DNA from: Chrysomallon squamiferum
Lineage: Eukaryota; Mollusca; Gastropoda; Neomphalida; Peltospiridae
Assembly (NCBI GenBank): GCA_012295275.1
Contig: CM022677.1
Coordinates: 2,045,076 to 2,100,311, forward strand
DNA: 55,236 nt
Reading direction: 5' to 3'
Every line of letters begins with the position of its first letter. Position 1 is the first letter of the stretch. The notes beneath the pieces were generated by a model. That model saw nothing but the letters and a program-made list of their open reading frames with translations, had not been told where the DNA came from and did not search any database. Shown in pieces: positions 46,183 through 55,236 of this stretch. A program made the position numbers and the translations under genes.

Positions 46183-48338
46183 ATGAACAGGCAACATACG
46201 AAAAGATGCCACGTGTCCAGCGACAGATGCACCAGTTCTTATGCTCACCACACCATTCCCGTCTATGGGCAGTGTGACTATTGTCAAGACAGGTTCCACC
46301 CTACTGAACAAATGCATGTTCAGTTATATGGTAAGTGTTTCAGTGTGTTGATAAACAGACCTGAACCTTCTTTGCCTGGACGTGCACAATAACCAGCTGA
46401 ACTACAGCAGCCGGGCCCTGTTTTGTGTTTTTATGAATCATACGTAACTAGTTTTGAAACTTTGGAAAACTGTTCGTTGTGAAGACCGTTCTACTTTTAG
46501 CGTTCTGTAGATTATGTCTGAGCAACAGTTACCCAATACCAGCCTCCGAGGTTCGAGATGAACACCGAATACATTTTCGATCGAACGCTTTGTCAAAGAA
46601 GGTAGTGTTTTTAACAGGCTACGAAACCATTCATTTTTACTTCTGTCTGAAGAAAACAACCACGGTAGAAATCTCCAGTTTACGATACTCCAATGGCAAC
46701 GATCCCGAAAACATCACAGCAGCTTTAAACCAGAAGAAAATGGGATCCCTTCTCACCATATCACCAGAAACAGCTGGAGATAACTAGAACGTTTTTCATT
46801 CCAGTACCGAGATGAAAGGATCAGCAATTCTGGAAAGAGGTTGGTATATTTTAAAGATCCAGGTTCACGGATCTGATGGAGTGGAACTGAACACAGTCAG
46901 TCTAGATATTGATGACAGCAGTCTCGCGCAGGACATGCTTCAGTGTAAACTTCACTGTACGAGTGATCTGCCCCGTCTGAACTCTTCGCCTCGAATTAAT
47001 GTTGACAAAAAAGCTAAACTTAGACAGAAAGGTTACCCATCTAAATGTGCGGAAGAGGACAACGTCAAAATACCAGTATACCTCGACAGCGTGAAACAGT
47101 ACAAACTAATAGCTACTCTACCAGTGTATAAAGCTTTTGTAAACAGAAGAGAACCAAATAATACTGATTGTGTTGCTTTGTCTCCTCTCTACTGGAGTTT
47201 TACCCACCTCTGTTTGAATAAAAAAAAAAAAAATCATTTATTTTCAAATTCGGCAACTATGAAAGTGTATCCAGGACCTCATACATCGAAAATAGCCGTA
47301 ATTGAAATTTCATTCATGTTAAAAGGAAGATCAGAAGGTTACATAGATGCTGATATTGGGTCAGTCTTCAGTCTAAAAATCAAACCAGTGACCTCATTTG
47401 TAAAATTACAGGTTTCATACAGAGACAGAAACAAAAATTTAATTGCGCTCAAAGAAACTGGTTTACAACCCGGGAAAACTGACGTCGATTGGCAAATCCC
47501 AAACCTTTCTTGGATCGAACACAACTGAAATCTGATCAAAATTTCATTATCCGCACAGGATGTATTTTCCATTTGTATGGAAGAAATAAAATTGGAAAGA
47601 AAACCTATGAAACCTGAAAAATATTTTCCTATATACACCAGTAACGAGTTCACTGTTATAGGTGTTGATATAGACTTTTGGTGGAGAAATCCGGAAACCA
47701 TGAAAGTATATGTAAAAAATACTGACAAGCTTTATAGAAAAGTAGACTATTTTAAAATAATTCTTCCAGTTCCTTGGTCAGAGGGTTACAGTGAGACACT
47801 TGTTATCTATCAAGATGGAAACGTACGCCTGCTGCCCCTCCCTCCTGCAGGATTAGACTGGATTCCGTTTGGAACATCAGTTGTGGTTGGAACATGTGAT
47901 GTTGACCTGATCAGACCTGCTGCTCCCATTGATCAAGTGGATATCGACGTCGATAAACGAGAGCTGAAGATTCTTTACAGAAATGGAGAAAAAGCAAAGT
48001 TGACGTTGATTTCGAAAGTGGACAGAACGGAACTCGTTGTTTCTGATCTTATATTTAAACAGTCCAGTAAGGGATTTCCATTTGCCACATTCCGATCAAT
48101 GTACGTCGACGAGGGCAACACAGACAGCGACAGCATCATTGTGGACAGCTCCAGCGTGTTCGGCGTCATGGAGAACCTGAATGGTGTACATGGAAAAACG
48201 TTTACACTTTTCAGACGATGCGAATCCAAACATCTGACTCTCAGTCCGGATATCCATCTGGAGTTACTGCGCACGCGCTACTCAGTATTGTTGTCAGGTA
48301 ATCAGTCAGTTTTAAATAACATGACAGTTCACATGTAA
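46183..48338 (+). pseudogene. Uncharacterised gene, 662 codons, with two in-frame stops
   Basis: Model: exon 1 46183-46330 (ATG; C-rich GQCDYCQDRFHPTEQMHVQL), donor G|GTAAGT at 46331, acceptor CTACTTTTAG at 46500, exon 2 46501-48338. The splice is in phase. Exon 2 is one continuous frame of over 600 codons broken only by TAG (46785-46787) and TGA (47526-47528). Around the TAG the text KKTTTVEISSLRYSNGND ... DN(stop)NVFHSS ... LERGWYILKIQVHGSDGVEL resembles beta-sandwich carbohydrate-binding-like domains, where the stop takes the place of a Trp (one-base change TGG to TAG). The second half (VDVDKRELKILYRNGEKAK; ENLNGVHGKTFTLFRRCESK) is protein-like but unrecognised. A poly-A run inside the frame (KKKK near 47222) is in phase. 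An AATAAA follows at 48424. Either a recently inactivated gene or, less likely, stop readthrough. A GTG-initiated frame at 46479 mimics a signal peptide but is not a credible start. Confidence 0.6.
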
Positions 48339-49915
48339 AACCTGTTAGCGCTTATGTTTATAATTATAGTAAGTTTCAGATTTCCAGTTCACAATCTTAT
48401 GTGTGAAACAATTTCTTTTCTGAAATAAAACAAGTTTATTTTTGCATTCAGCTGTCTTAGATTAAGCTTACATTTGGCATTAATTTGTACTAGATATAAG
48501 ATTTTAGAAAAAGAGATTGCGTTGGGCATAACAAAAAATAGAAATGATAATAATAATGTTTCCTTACTGAGTAATGATTTACTTTCACAGTGGTAACAAG
48601 TCTCCTAGCACATTCATGATTTGTTCACCGTTGGCAACAAGCTTCAAACATGGATGTTTTGGGATATTTATTCAGAATATCTAAACAAATGGAAACAATT
48701 ATTAAAAGTTGAAAGTTTTCCCAAACAAAGATTCTTGTGTTTATAACACTGTTTAATAACACTAATTACCATAGTCAAGTCATTGATCATTATCAGAATT
48801 GCTAAAGCAAGTTCATTTACACTCATAAACAGCTTTTTTTATGGTATCAGGTCAATTGCCCCCTGGACACTGCCCCTAAGGACAACTGCCCCCATTTTTC
48901 TTCAAATATACCATTCAACGTTATTTTTAAGCAACATTCCAATAAATTCGTCAAAGCTACCTAGAGTCAGCTAGTTACTAATTGAACTTGATCAGAGGCA
49001 TTTGGATTACTTTGATCTGCTAAAACGTCTGCTGAAACATATTATCAAAAATCATCTAACACCAAAGCTAACGAAAGTCAGCTAATTACTAATTCAGGCG
49101 AATTAAATGCTAAAGATTCCTCTGATTTGTCAACTGATCAATAATTAAGACGAATGAGACAGTACATAAGATCATAGCGTCAGAGTGTGGTCATCCAAAA
49201 CTTGCGTTTGAAAACTGTGTGTGTGTCCGACAGAAGGAACTCAGTGTGAAGGAAGAAGACAACAGGCTTGTAAAGCTAAACTGAACTGTGTCTGGATGCT
49301 TCTTTCATCTGGCGCCAAGTTCAACTCATTAGTCTAGCAGTTTGTTGCAATACTGATGAAGATTTTGCTTTACTGATCCGTCAGCTGGAATTGCATTCGT
49401 TCCAGTGCATGAAGTGACGGCAGCTTTTGAAGCACTATCAGAAGCTGATGACCATAACCTGTATTACAAATACTTGAGGACAACTTCATCGGTTTAAAGT
49501 AAGTGCTACCAAGATAGCTTAAGATGACTGCCTCCTATTGGGAGCTTTCGTTAGCAGTGGCAACTGTATGGTCGGTCATGTGACATTACCACATATGACA
49601 ATTGCAGCCTGGAATTTAAGGGGGGACATAGCAAAGATTGCACTTAGGTCTTGGACACTGCAGGACCTTAAACACTTCTAGAGAAGGTGGCGACGCTGGT
49701 GTTGTTTGTTTTGTGTTCTTTTTGTTTTTTTCGTACTGGCTTCATGCTTTTTTGTTCTCCAACTCTAGAATTTTTATTATGATTTGTTTTACGAATCTGT
49801 TTCTCTTCCTTGGAGATGCCACAGTTATATTGTAAAATTTAACATTGCTGTAGCAGAAATTACCTAATATGAAAGCCCTTTGTTTAGACAGTCATATATA
49901 TTACGAATATATATT
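48339..49915. other. Intergenic, possible old transposon debris
   Basis: AATTGCCCCCTGGACACTGC ... GACAACTGCCCCC near 48853-48895 is a tandem TGCCCC motif like those of non-autonomous elements. No coding frame recognised. Confidence 0.4.
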
Positions 49916-49919
49916 ATAC

Positions 49920-49995
49920 GTACAGCTGGTTAAGAGATCCGCTTGCTTCCCCTCACCGCCCAGTTACACTCTCGCGTCAGAAGTGGGATTTTAAG
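49920..49995 (+). repeat. Possible tRNA-derived SINE head
   Basis: CAGCTGGTTAAGAGATCCGC resembles the A-box half of tRNA-derived SINEs (consensus form CAGTTGGTTAAGAGCATCCG). No convincing B box downstream, so heavily decayed or coincidental. Confidence 0.25.
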
Positions 49996-50448
49996 TCAAT
50001 TAGGACTGAACCCGGACATTTAGAAATTAAGTGAAAGACGGCCAATGGGCTCACGTGACCAGGCATAGACAAGATTTGATGTTGACGATTATGCGAGACT
50101 ACATGGTTGACGTCACGAGATTCCCAACTGAAGGGGCTTACCAAATTGATCCAAGAACATTTACATTTTTTTTCACTTGAATATTGGATTAATAATAATT
50201 AAAAAAAATAATAATAACATGTTTATGTAACTAAGATATACAGTATACAGTATATTAAGTTCAGTGTATGTTATAACCATTGGTAAACATTTCTTCAGGT
50301 CTACCTGTAGTTGGGATTGTGTAAAATATTATTTTATATTCCAGTGAATAATAGTTTATAAGTTAATATGGAGCTTTTGGAGAAATAAATAACTAAAAAC
50401 ATGTTCATTTCAGACAATTGCAGTACTTTCCGATTCTATGAATGATTT

Positions 50449-50772
50449 TGGAAAAATCACGTTCTTTATAAATAATATGTCATAAGCCGTGAATTGTAAC
50501 TGGAAGTGGGAGGAATTTTCTCCGAGAACTAAACATTATATCGATTAGCGTTATCTCCCTTTCGTGATATGTGTTCACAAACATAGATTAGAGTTATCTC
50601 CCTTTAGTGATATGTGTTCACAAACATATGTTAGAGTTATGTCCCTTACGTGAGATGTACTCACTAAGCTTACATAAGCTAATTATCCCTACGGGATAAA
50701 TGGAACCTCCAAAAATGCCGAGATTCGATCCACGATACTGGAAAAATCACGTTCTTTATATATAATATGACA
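50449..50772. repeat. 34-bp direct repeats about 290 bp apart
   Basis: TTGGAAAAATCACGTTCTTT with following AWATAATATG occurs at 50449-50482 and, starting with CTGG, at 50739-50772; the second abuts the left end of the hAT element. Confidence 0.75.
50543..50672. repeat. 43-bp tandem repeat, three units
   Basis: GATTAGMGTTATCTCCCTTT then MGTGATATGTGTTCACAAAC recurs at 50543, 50586 and, more diverged, 50629. Confidence 0.85.
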
Positions 50773-50777
50773 CAACC

Positions 50778-53639
50778 CAGTGTTTCTCAACCTTTTTTTA
50801 CTCTCGACATACCTACGAGCGCATGAAACTGTCGCGACACACTAATAATTTTGAATAATTTTAAATATGAAATCGTAAAATAAATTAAAAAATACATATA
50901 TGGACTTGTCTGATACAGTTTATTATGTTAGTATCCCAGAATTGCCACTTACCTAGTGCCTGGTGAAACTTGTGCCTGGTGTTGTCTTATGACTTCTTGA
51001 ATATTTGGTCGTATGTGCGATAAGCAAACTCTCATTTCTTCTTCAGTGGAACGTAGTCTTTCTCTCTTCTTCTTTTTTATATTATTTAAGGTTGAAAAGC
51101 CCAATTCACACAAATAAGAAGTAGAGAATTGTAAAAGAACTAACAGGGCTTTTTCAGCTAATGCGGGAAATTCCTTTTGTATTGAAATCCAAAATATGTC
51201 GATATCTACCTCAGAATGCTTTATTTTAAGACTGCGGTCACTTGAAATGGTAGCCAATTCTTCTTCTTCGCATAATTTAAACCCAATATTAGAAGGAACA
51301 TCTACAAAAGGATTACGAACCCAGTCGTACTTTTCAGTGTTCAGCGACGGAAAGTAGTGGTCGATGTTTTCTTCGAGCGCTGTCAGATGCTCAACCACGA
51401 TAGGGATCATTTCTTTAGTGCAGTTAGTACGCATTGTAGGAAACATATCAAACTCACCTAACTTTGCTCTGTTTTTCCAAATAACAATTTTCTTTTTAAG
51501 GGCAACCAACTTATCTGTCGAAGTTAGAATATTGTCGTTTCGACGTTGCATACTACTGTTCACAATATTAAGTTGACCAAATATTTCCGTTAAATATTCC
51601 ATTTTGGCCATCCAAAATTCACATCGAAGATATTTACAAAATCTTTCGTGTTTTTCTTTATCAAAAAATACTATTAATTCCTTCTGTAATTCATTAACGC
51701 GAGTTAACACTTTACCTTTTGACAGCCATCGAACGTCGGTATGCATGAGTAAGCGAACATGTTGAGAATCCATTGATTTGCATAGTTCTTCGAATAATCT
51801 CGACTTTATTGGCCTGCTTTTAATGTAATTGACAATTTCAACTACTTGATGTAATACTTGCTTCAAATCTTCTTGTGATACTTTTGAAACTAAAACTTCT
51901 CTATGTAAAAAGCAATGAGTACGAACAAGATTTGGATTTTCTTTCTGTGCTAGTGATAACCTTTAATACATGGTGCACCATAAGTACAAATACCAACACA
52001 AAACTTCCACGTCAAATTAATTTTTTTAAGATAGCCGGTTATCATATCAAAAATATCTTGACCTCTAGTAGTTGTTTTCATTTCTTTACAACACAAAAAT
52101 TGACTGATTATTTCATCATCATTAATGAAACGAACAAATACAAGCAATTGAGCACTGTTACTGATATCGGTCGATTCATCAACTATTAAAACACATTTAG
52201 ATCCTTCAAGTTTTTTCTGAACATTAGTTTCAATGTTTTCAGATAAATCTACAATTCTCCTGTGTATTGTATCATTTGAAAGCGGAATTTTACTAATTTC
52301 TTTTTCAGCTGTTTCGCCTAACATGGCTTTCACCATCTTTATACAAGCGGGAAGGATAACTGACTCAGCAAGAGTGTGGGATTTGGATTTCATTGCTATT
52401 ATTTCAGCTACCTCAAGTGAAGCGAGTTGAGCCCGTTCAGACACGGTCATTGTTTTCTGAAAAACATTGCGTTGTTTTGATTGCTGTTGTAACAGTCTTT
52501 GAAAATAATTCAGATCTTTATCTTGTACGTAGGAATGTTTAGTCGTGAAATGTCTTTGTAATTTATTTGGTATCATGGATTCATTGGCCATTTTTTTCAC
52601 CACAAACTATACATAATGGACATGGTTGAGCAACATCTCCTGACCAAGAAAATCCAAACTTCAAATAATCATCACAATACCGTCTATTATGGTGAACTTT
52701 TGCCTTTTTTGTGCTGGATTTTGTGGGCTTCATTGTATGTTCTGTTTCAACCTCACACCCGTCACTAACATCCTTCCTTTTAACAAATGTATCCATTTGA
52801 AGGGGTACTAACATCCTAACCAACAACAGTAAACAACAGGCAGTGTTAAACTGATCCGTGTTCAACGGTATCCATTGTGTTCAAATTTTTTCACTCAATC
52901 ACCTTCTGGGGTAAAACTAACCTTTATTTACCAATGCAATAACAAAACTGAATATCCTTATTTAATTAATTCACGCATATGATTTAACTCTAACGAGCTA
53001 AAAACAATAGTAAACAACAGATTCTGAGCTAAACAAATTGAAAAATATGCAAGCACAGAAAAAACGTTAGTTATGATTAGTCACAAGCTAATTTAGTTTA
53101 AATTCATCTGTAATTTAGAGGTCAAAATTGAGTGTGCAGTACGATTGAGTTCGATGTAAGTAAATAGTAAACACTGTTAACTGAACAGATTTGCCGTGAC
53201 GACAGATTTGCATTTGCAAAGTCTGTTCTAACTAGCATAATTTCTTAACTAAATACACCTAGTTAGCTACATCTCTTTACTAATAAGTGTTTAAGAATGA
53301 CAATAATTTAAAACACAGCGAAGTTAATTCGGCAATCGGCATTACGCACGCGCACACACGACCAGTGCGGAACAACACCACACACACAACCTGTCACACT
53401 GACGTCTCATGGGCAACTGGTCGACCTTGAGCGAAAGGTGCAAAGGTTGGTGGCCGCCACTGATTGGTGGACTTTGAATGTGTGCATATTCATTGGAGAA
53501 AGGAAGTTCCTTCCTCCAAGGCATATTAGTAGAACATGAAACGGAGATTTATGCACATTGTCCGTGTTTTCAGGTGTTCGTCACAAAGTTTAGCGACACA
53601 ACTGAGGGAGCCTCGCGACACGGCGGTTGAGAATCACTG
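50778..53639 (-). mobile_element. hAT transposon, 2862 bp, both ends present
   Basis: Left end CAGTGTTTCTCAACC (50778) and right end GGTTGAGAATCACTG (to 53639), an inverted repeat with one mismatch in 15. Subterminal GTCGCGACAC and CGCGACAC support the pairing. The transposase remnant lies inside on the minus strand. The 8 bases outside are ACACAACC (left) and CCGTAGAC (right), which do not match, so no target duplication survives. The right flank is the reverse complement of the first 8 bases of a 5S gene. Confidence 0.88.
50949..52796 (-). pseudogene. hAT transposase pseudogene (ZBED5/SCAND3-like)
   Basis: Family members bind terminal repeats through an N-terminal BED-type zinc finger and cut DNA with a DDE RNase H-like domain interrupted by a helical insertion. 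Start at MDTFVKRKD (52796). BED finger: CPLCIVCGEK then NKLQRHFTTKH. A one-base excess in the A7 run (T7 at 52591-52597 on the plus strand) breaks the frame inside the finger. The 51950-52603 frame holds the DESTDIS block with the first acidic residue. The second block reads CVGICTYGAP: Tyr (51980-51982) replaces the conserved Asp. A second frameshift and small deletion follows near 51955. The 50949-51866 frame holds HTDVRWLSKGKVL and the C-terminal dimerisation block with SYLCELGFSTLNNIK, keeping the final Glu. Not functional. Confidence 0.93.
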
Positions 53640-54032
53640 CCGTAGACGATCGCTTTAACGAACCGAGGTCTACTTATCTTTGTTGTTCTTATTGCGTGCG
53701 CTAAATAACGGTGACGATGGCGATAATAATAATAATAATAATAATAAATGAAAAAAATTGTAAATAAAATAAAATATGTAAAACTTAAAATAAAAATATG
53801 ACAAAAAAAAACAAATAAGATAAAAACATGAGGAAAAAAGAAAAAGAAAGAAAAAGAATAAAAAAAAAAAAAAAAAAAAAAATAATAAAAGAAAAGAAAA
53901 GAAAAAGAAAGAAATTAAAAAAGAAAAATAAAGCGCTGGCAGTATTCGATCTTCTTGTTCTTCTTCTACTCAAAGAAAGAAAGAAAGAAAGAAAGCGCCA
54001 TGCGTGTGTGTGTGTGTGTCTGTGCATCTACG
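53640..54032 (-). repeat. 5S-linked spacer repeat, copy R1 (inverted L1)
   Basis: Reverse complement of 105-467. It starts at CCGTAGAC (first 8 nt of a 5S gene, other strand), then GATCGCTTTAACGAACCGAG, GCGCACGCAATAAG complement, an (AAT)n run, A/G-rich tract, and the AAAGCGCTGGCAGTATTCGA and GCGCCATGCG blocks. The 5S itself is replaced by the hAT element. Confidence 0.85.
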
Positions 54033-54752
54033 TCATTTTAGGTATTACTTGTGTATAAGTCGACTGTAGATTCCAGGCACCGTCACTATTTTAGACCAGT
54101 GTGACAGTGCCACGAAGGCCTACATTGTACGCCTACTGTAACATAACTTGCACGAACATACCATAATAACGTAAATGCATGTATTACACGAGCTATAGAC
54201 TAAAGTATCATAAATAGTATTTCTTTAATGTAATAGTTCTAACATGGAGACCTAACTTACCGTTATATTTAGCCGTTCTATGATTTACAAAATTTGTCGG
54301 TAGTGGACATTAATGACGATTGCAATATTATTTCACCAAATTGTTTACAATTAAACAAGTGAGTTTTGTTTATGAAATTAGGACCGATATTTAGTGCAAT
54401 TTGGCAGAGAAGTCTGCATTCCTAGATCACTTCAAGACGCCGTAAGTCATAACGCCGTACTGACGGTTTTCTCGCTTTAAAATGTATTTTTATGTCATTA
54501 AACGGAAGAATATCAGGTTTTACATTCATATTTGGTTTTGTTATTTAATTTTTCAAATTTTTTTTTATACGATAAAATTATATTTTTGAAAAGCTGAAAG
54601 ACCGCGATTATTTTAGATGCATCCCGTAGCAAAAAATAGTCAAAATGGCGACTCTTCAGCAACAGCTACAAAAGCATTACCTATGTATAAGTCGACCCCC
54701 AAAATATTACCTTAATATAGTCTCCAAAAAATTCGACTTATACACAAGTATA
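54033..54752. mobile_element. Terminal-inverted-repeat element, about 720 bp
   Basis: Left end near TTACTTGTGTATAAGTCGAC (54045) and right end GTCGAATTTTT complement, i.e. ATTCGACTTATACACAAGTA (54731), form inverted repeats with the shared core ACTTGTGTATAAGTCGA. An internal GTATAAGTCGACCC lies near 54686. The repeat hit is CTACG in L1 (CATCTACGGTACTG uninterrupted on the other strand of 94-115), while here TACG appears on both sides (54029-54032; 54753-54756), consistent with a short target duplication. No transposase; superfamily not assigned. Confidence 0.65.
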
Positions 54753-54774
54753 TACGGTACTTATTTTCTAAATG

Positions 54775-55098
54775 ACTAAAAAAAAAAAAAAAAATAAATA
54801 AAAAGGAAACATTGAAACTGAAATGCATTAATAATCGCGCCGTCGTGATGTGCCAATTCAGTTTTACATTGGAAGACACCTTTTTCAAACCGACGGACGC
54901 ACGCACGCACGCGCACACACACACATACAATACAATACAATACAATACATACATACATACTTACGCACGCACGCACGCACGGTCGCACAAAGATAAACAC
55001 ACGGTTCCCATGGCAGCGCTGAGATGAATGTTTGAAAACTGGGTCCCGGTACTCGCTATCGATGACAATTTCACCTTAAGCAGTGTACACACACAGAC

Positions 55099-55137
<39 letters not shown>

Positions 55138-55236
55138 TACACACACACACACACATGCAGGCGCGAGCTGAAATAACATACGTACACACACAATCAGATA
55201 TACACAACACGGTCACTCCAAAACAAAATAATAATA
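54775..55236 (-). repeat. 5S-linked spacer repeat, copy R2 (inverted L2/L3)
   Basis: Contains in reverse complement the ATCACGACGGCGCGAT block (54834), the TTCCAAYGTAAAA block, GT-rich arrays (CA on this strand, about 55084-55155), CAGGCGCGAGCTGAAATAAC and CACAACACGGTCACTCCAAA. It also has an insert relative to L2/L3 including CATGGCAGCGCTGAGATGAA. It runs off the window end. Confidence 0.8.
55084..55156. repeat. (CA)n microsatellite
   Basis: Interrupted CA run within spacer copy R2. Confidence 0.9.

Noticed and set aside
46479-46787. Frame starting KTVLLLAFCRLCLSNS read as a signal peptide
   Set aside because: Its first codon is GTG, there is no in-frame ATG after the upstream stop, and an in-phase acceptor at 46500 joins it to an ATG-bearing exon instead.
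50715-50740. GAGATTCGATCCACGATA as a tRNA B box
   Set aside because: No A box or cloverleaf pairing at the right distance.

Overview
This is a stretch of an intron-bearing animal nuclear genome. It is AT-rich and full of microsatellites, with GT...AG introns, 5S rDNA-like repeats, LINE, hAT, pogo-like and Ty3/gypsy debris, and decayed copies of conserved animal genes (CAMSAP/Patronin, DHX8/PRP22). Repeat style and gene content suggest a mollusc or other lophotrochozoan; that is inference, not proof. Most of the window is non-coding or pseudogenic. Only one gene looks intact (a BTB-BACK-PHR protein, 42.3-44.1 kb), plus one near-intact gene with two in-frame stops (46.2-48.3 kb). LEFT EDGE (0-4 kb): a 5S rRNA gene lies between copies of a spacer-like repeat, and a third spacer copy abuts a 5'-truncated, internally deleted LINE with reverse transcriptase and RNase H pieces. 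MIDDLE (5.6-33 kb): a direct tandem segmental duplication (copy 1 about 5.6-15.0 kb; copy 2 about 15.9-23.3 kb; a 200-N gap between them) and a partial third copy (31.0-33.1 kb). Each copy holds pieces of an intron-retaining CAMSAP pseudogene on the plus strand. All three share one Gly-to-TGA nonsense codon, so inactivation preceded duplication. Copies 1 and 2 also carry the C-terminal exons of a DHX8 helicase pseudogene on the minus strand, with a shared frameshift and shared TAA. Copy 2 has gained a 34-bp satellite and an inverted repeat. A decayed LINE ORF1-like region (27.5-28.0 kb) and a Ty3/gypsy RT fragment (29.8-30.4 kb) follow. RIGHT-CENTRE (35-44 kb): diverged, tandemly repeated non-coding cassettes with splice-site-like ends lead into the BTB gene. 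They contain two small transposons defined by target-site duplications (a pogo-like MITE with TA; a 172-bp insertion with an 8-bp duplication and an empty paralogous site). The single intron of the BTB gene ends in a 69-bp tandem repeat in which each unit is a copy of the 3' splice site followed by an in-frame stop. RIGHT EDGE (45-55 kb): a small hAT-like MITE, the two-stop gene, then a 2.86-kb hAT element with both terminal repeats and a dead transposase (frameshifts, catalytic Asp changed to Tyr). It ends exactly against the first 8 nt of a truncated 5S copy, which is followed by inverted copies of the left-edge spacer repeat, one of them interrupted by a 0.7-kb terminal-inverted-repeat element. 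The same 5S-linked repeat family therefore brackets the window in opposite orientations.
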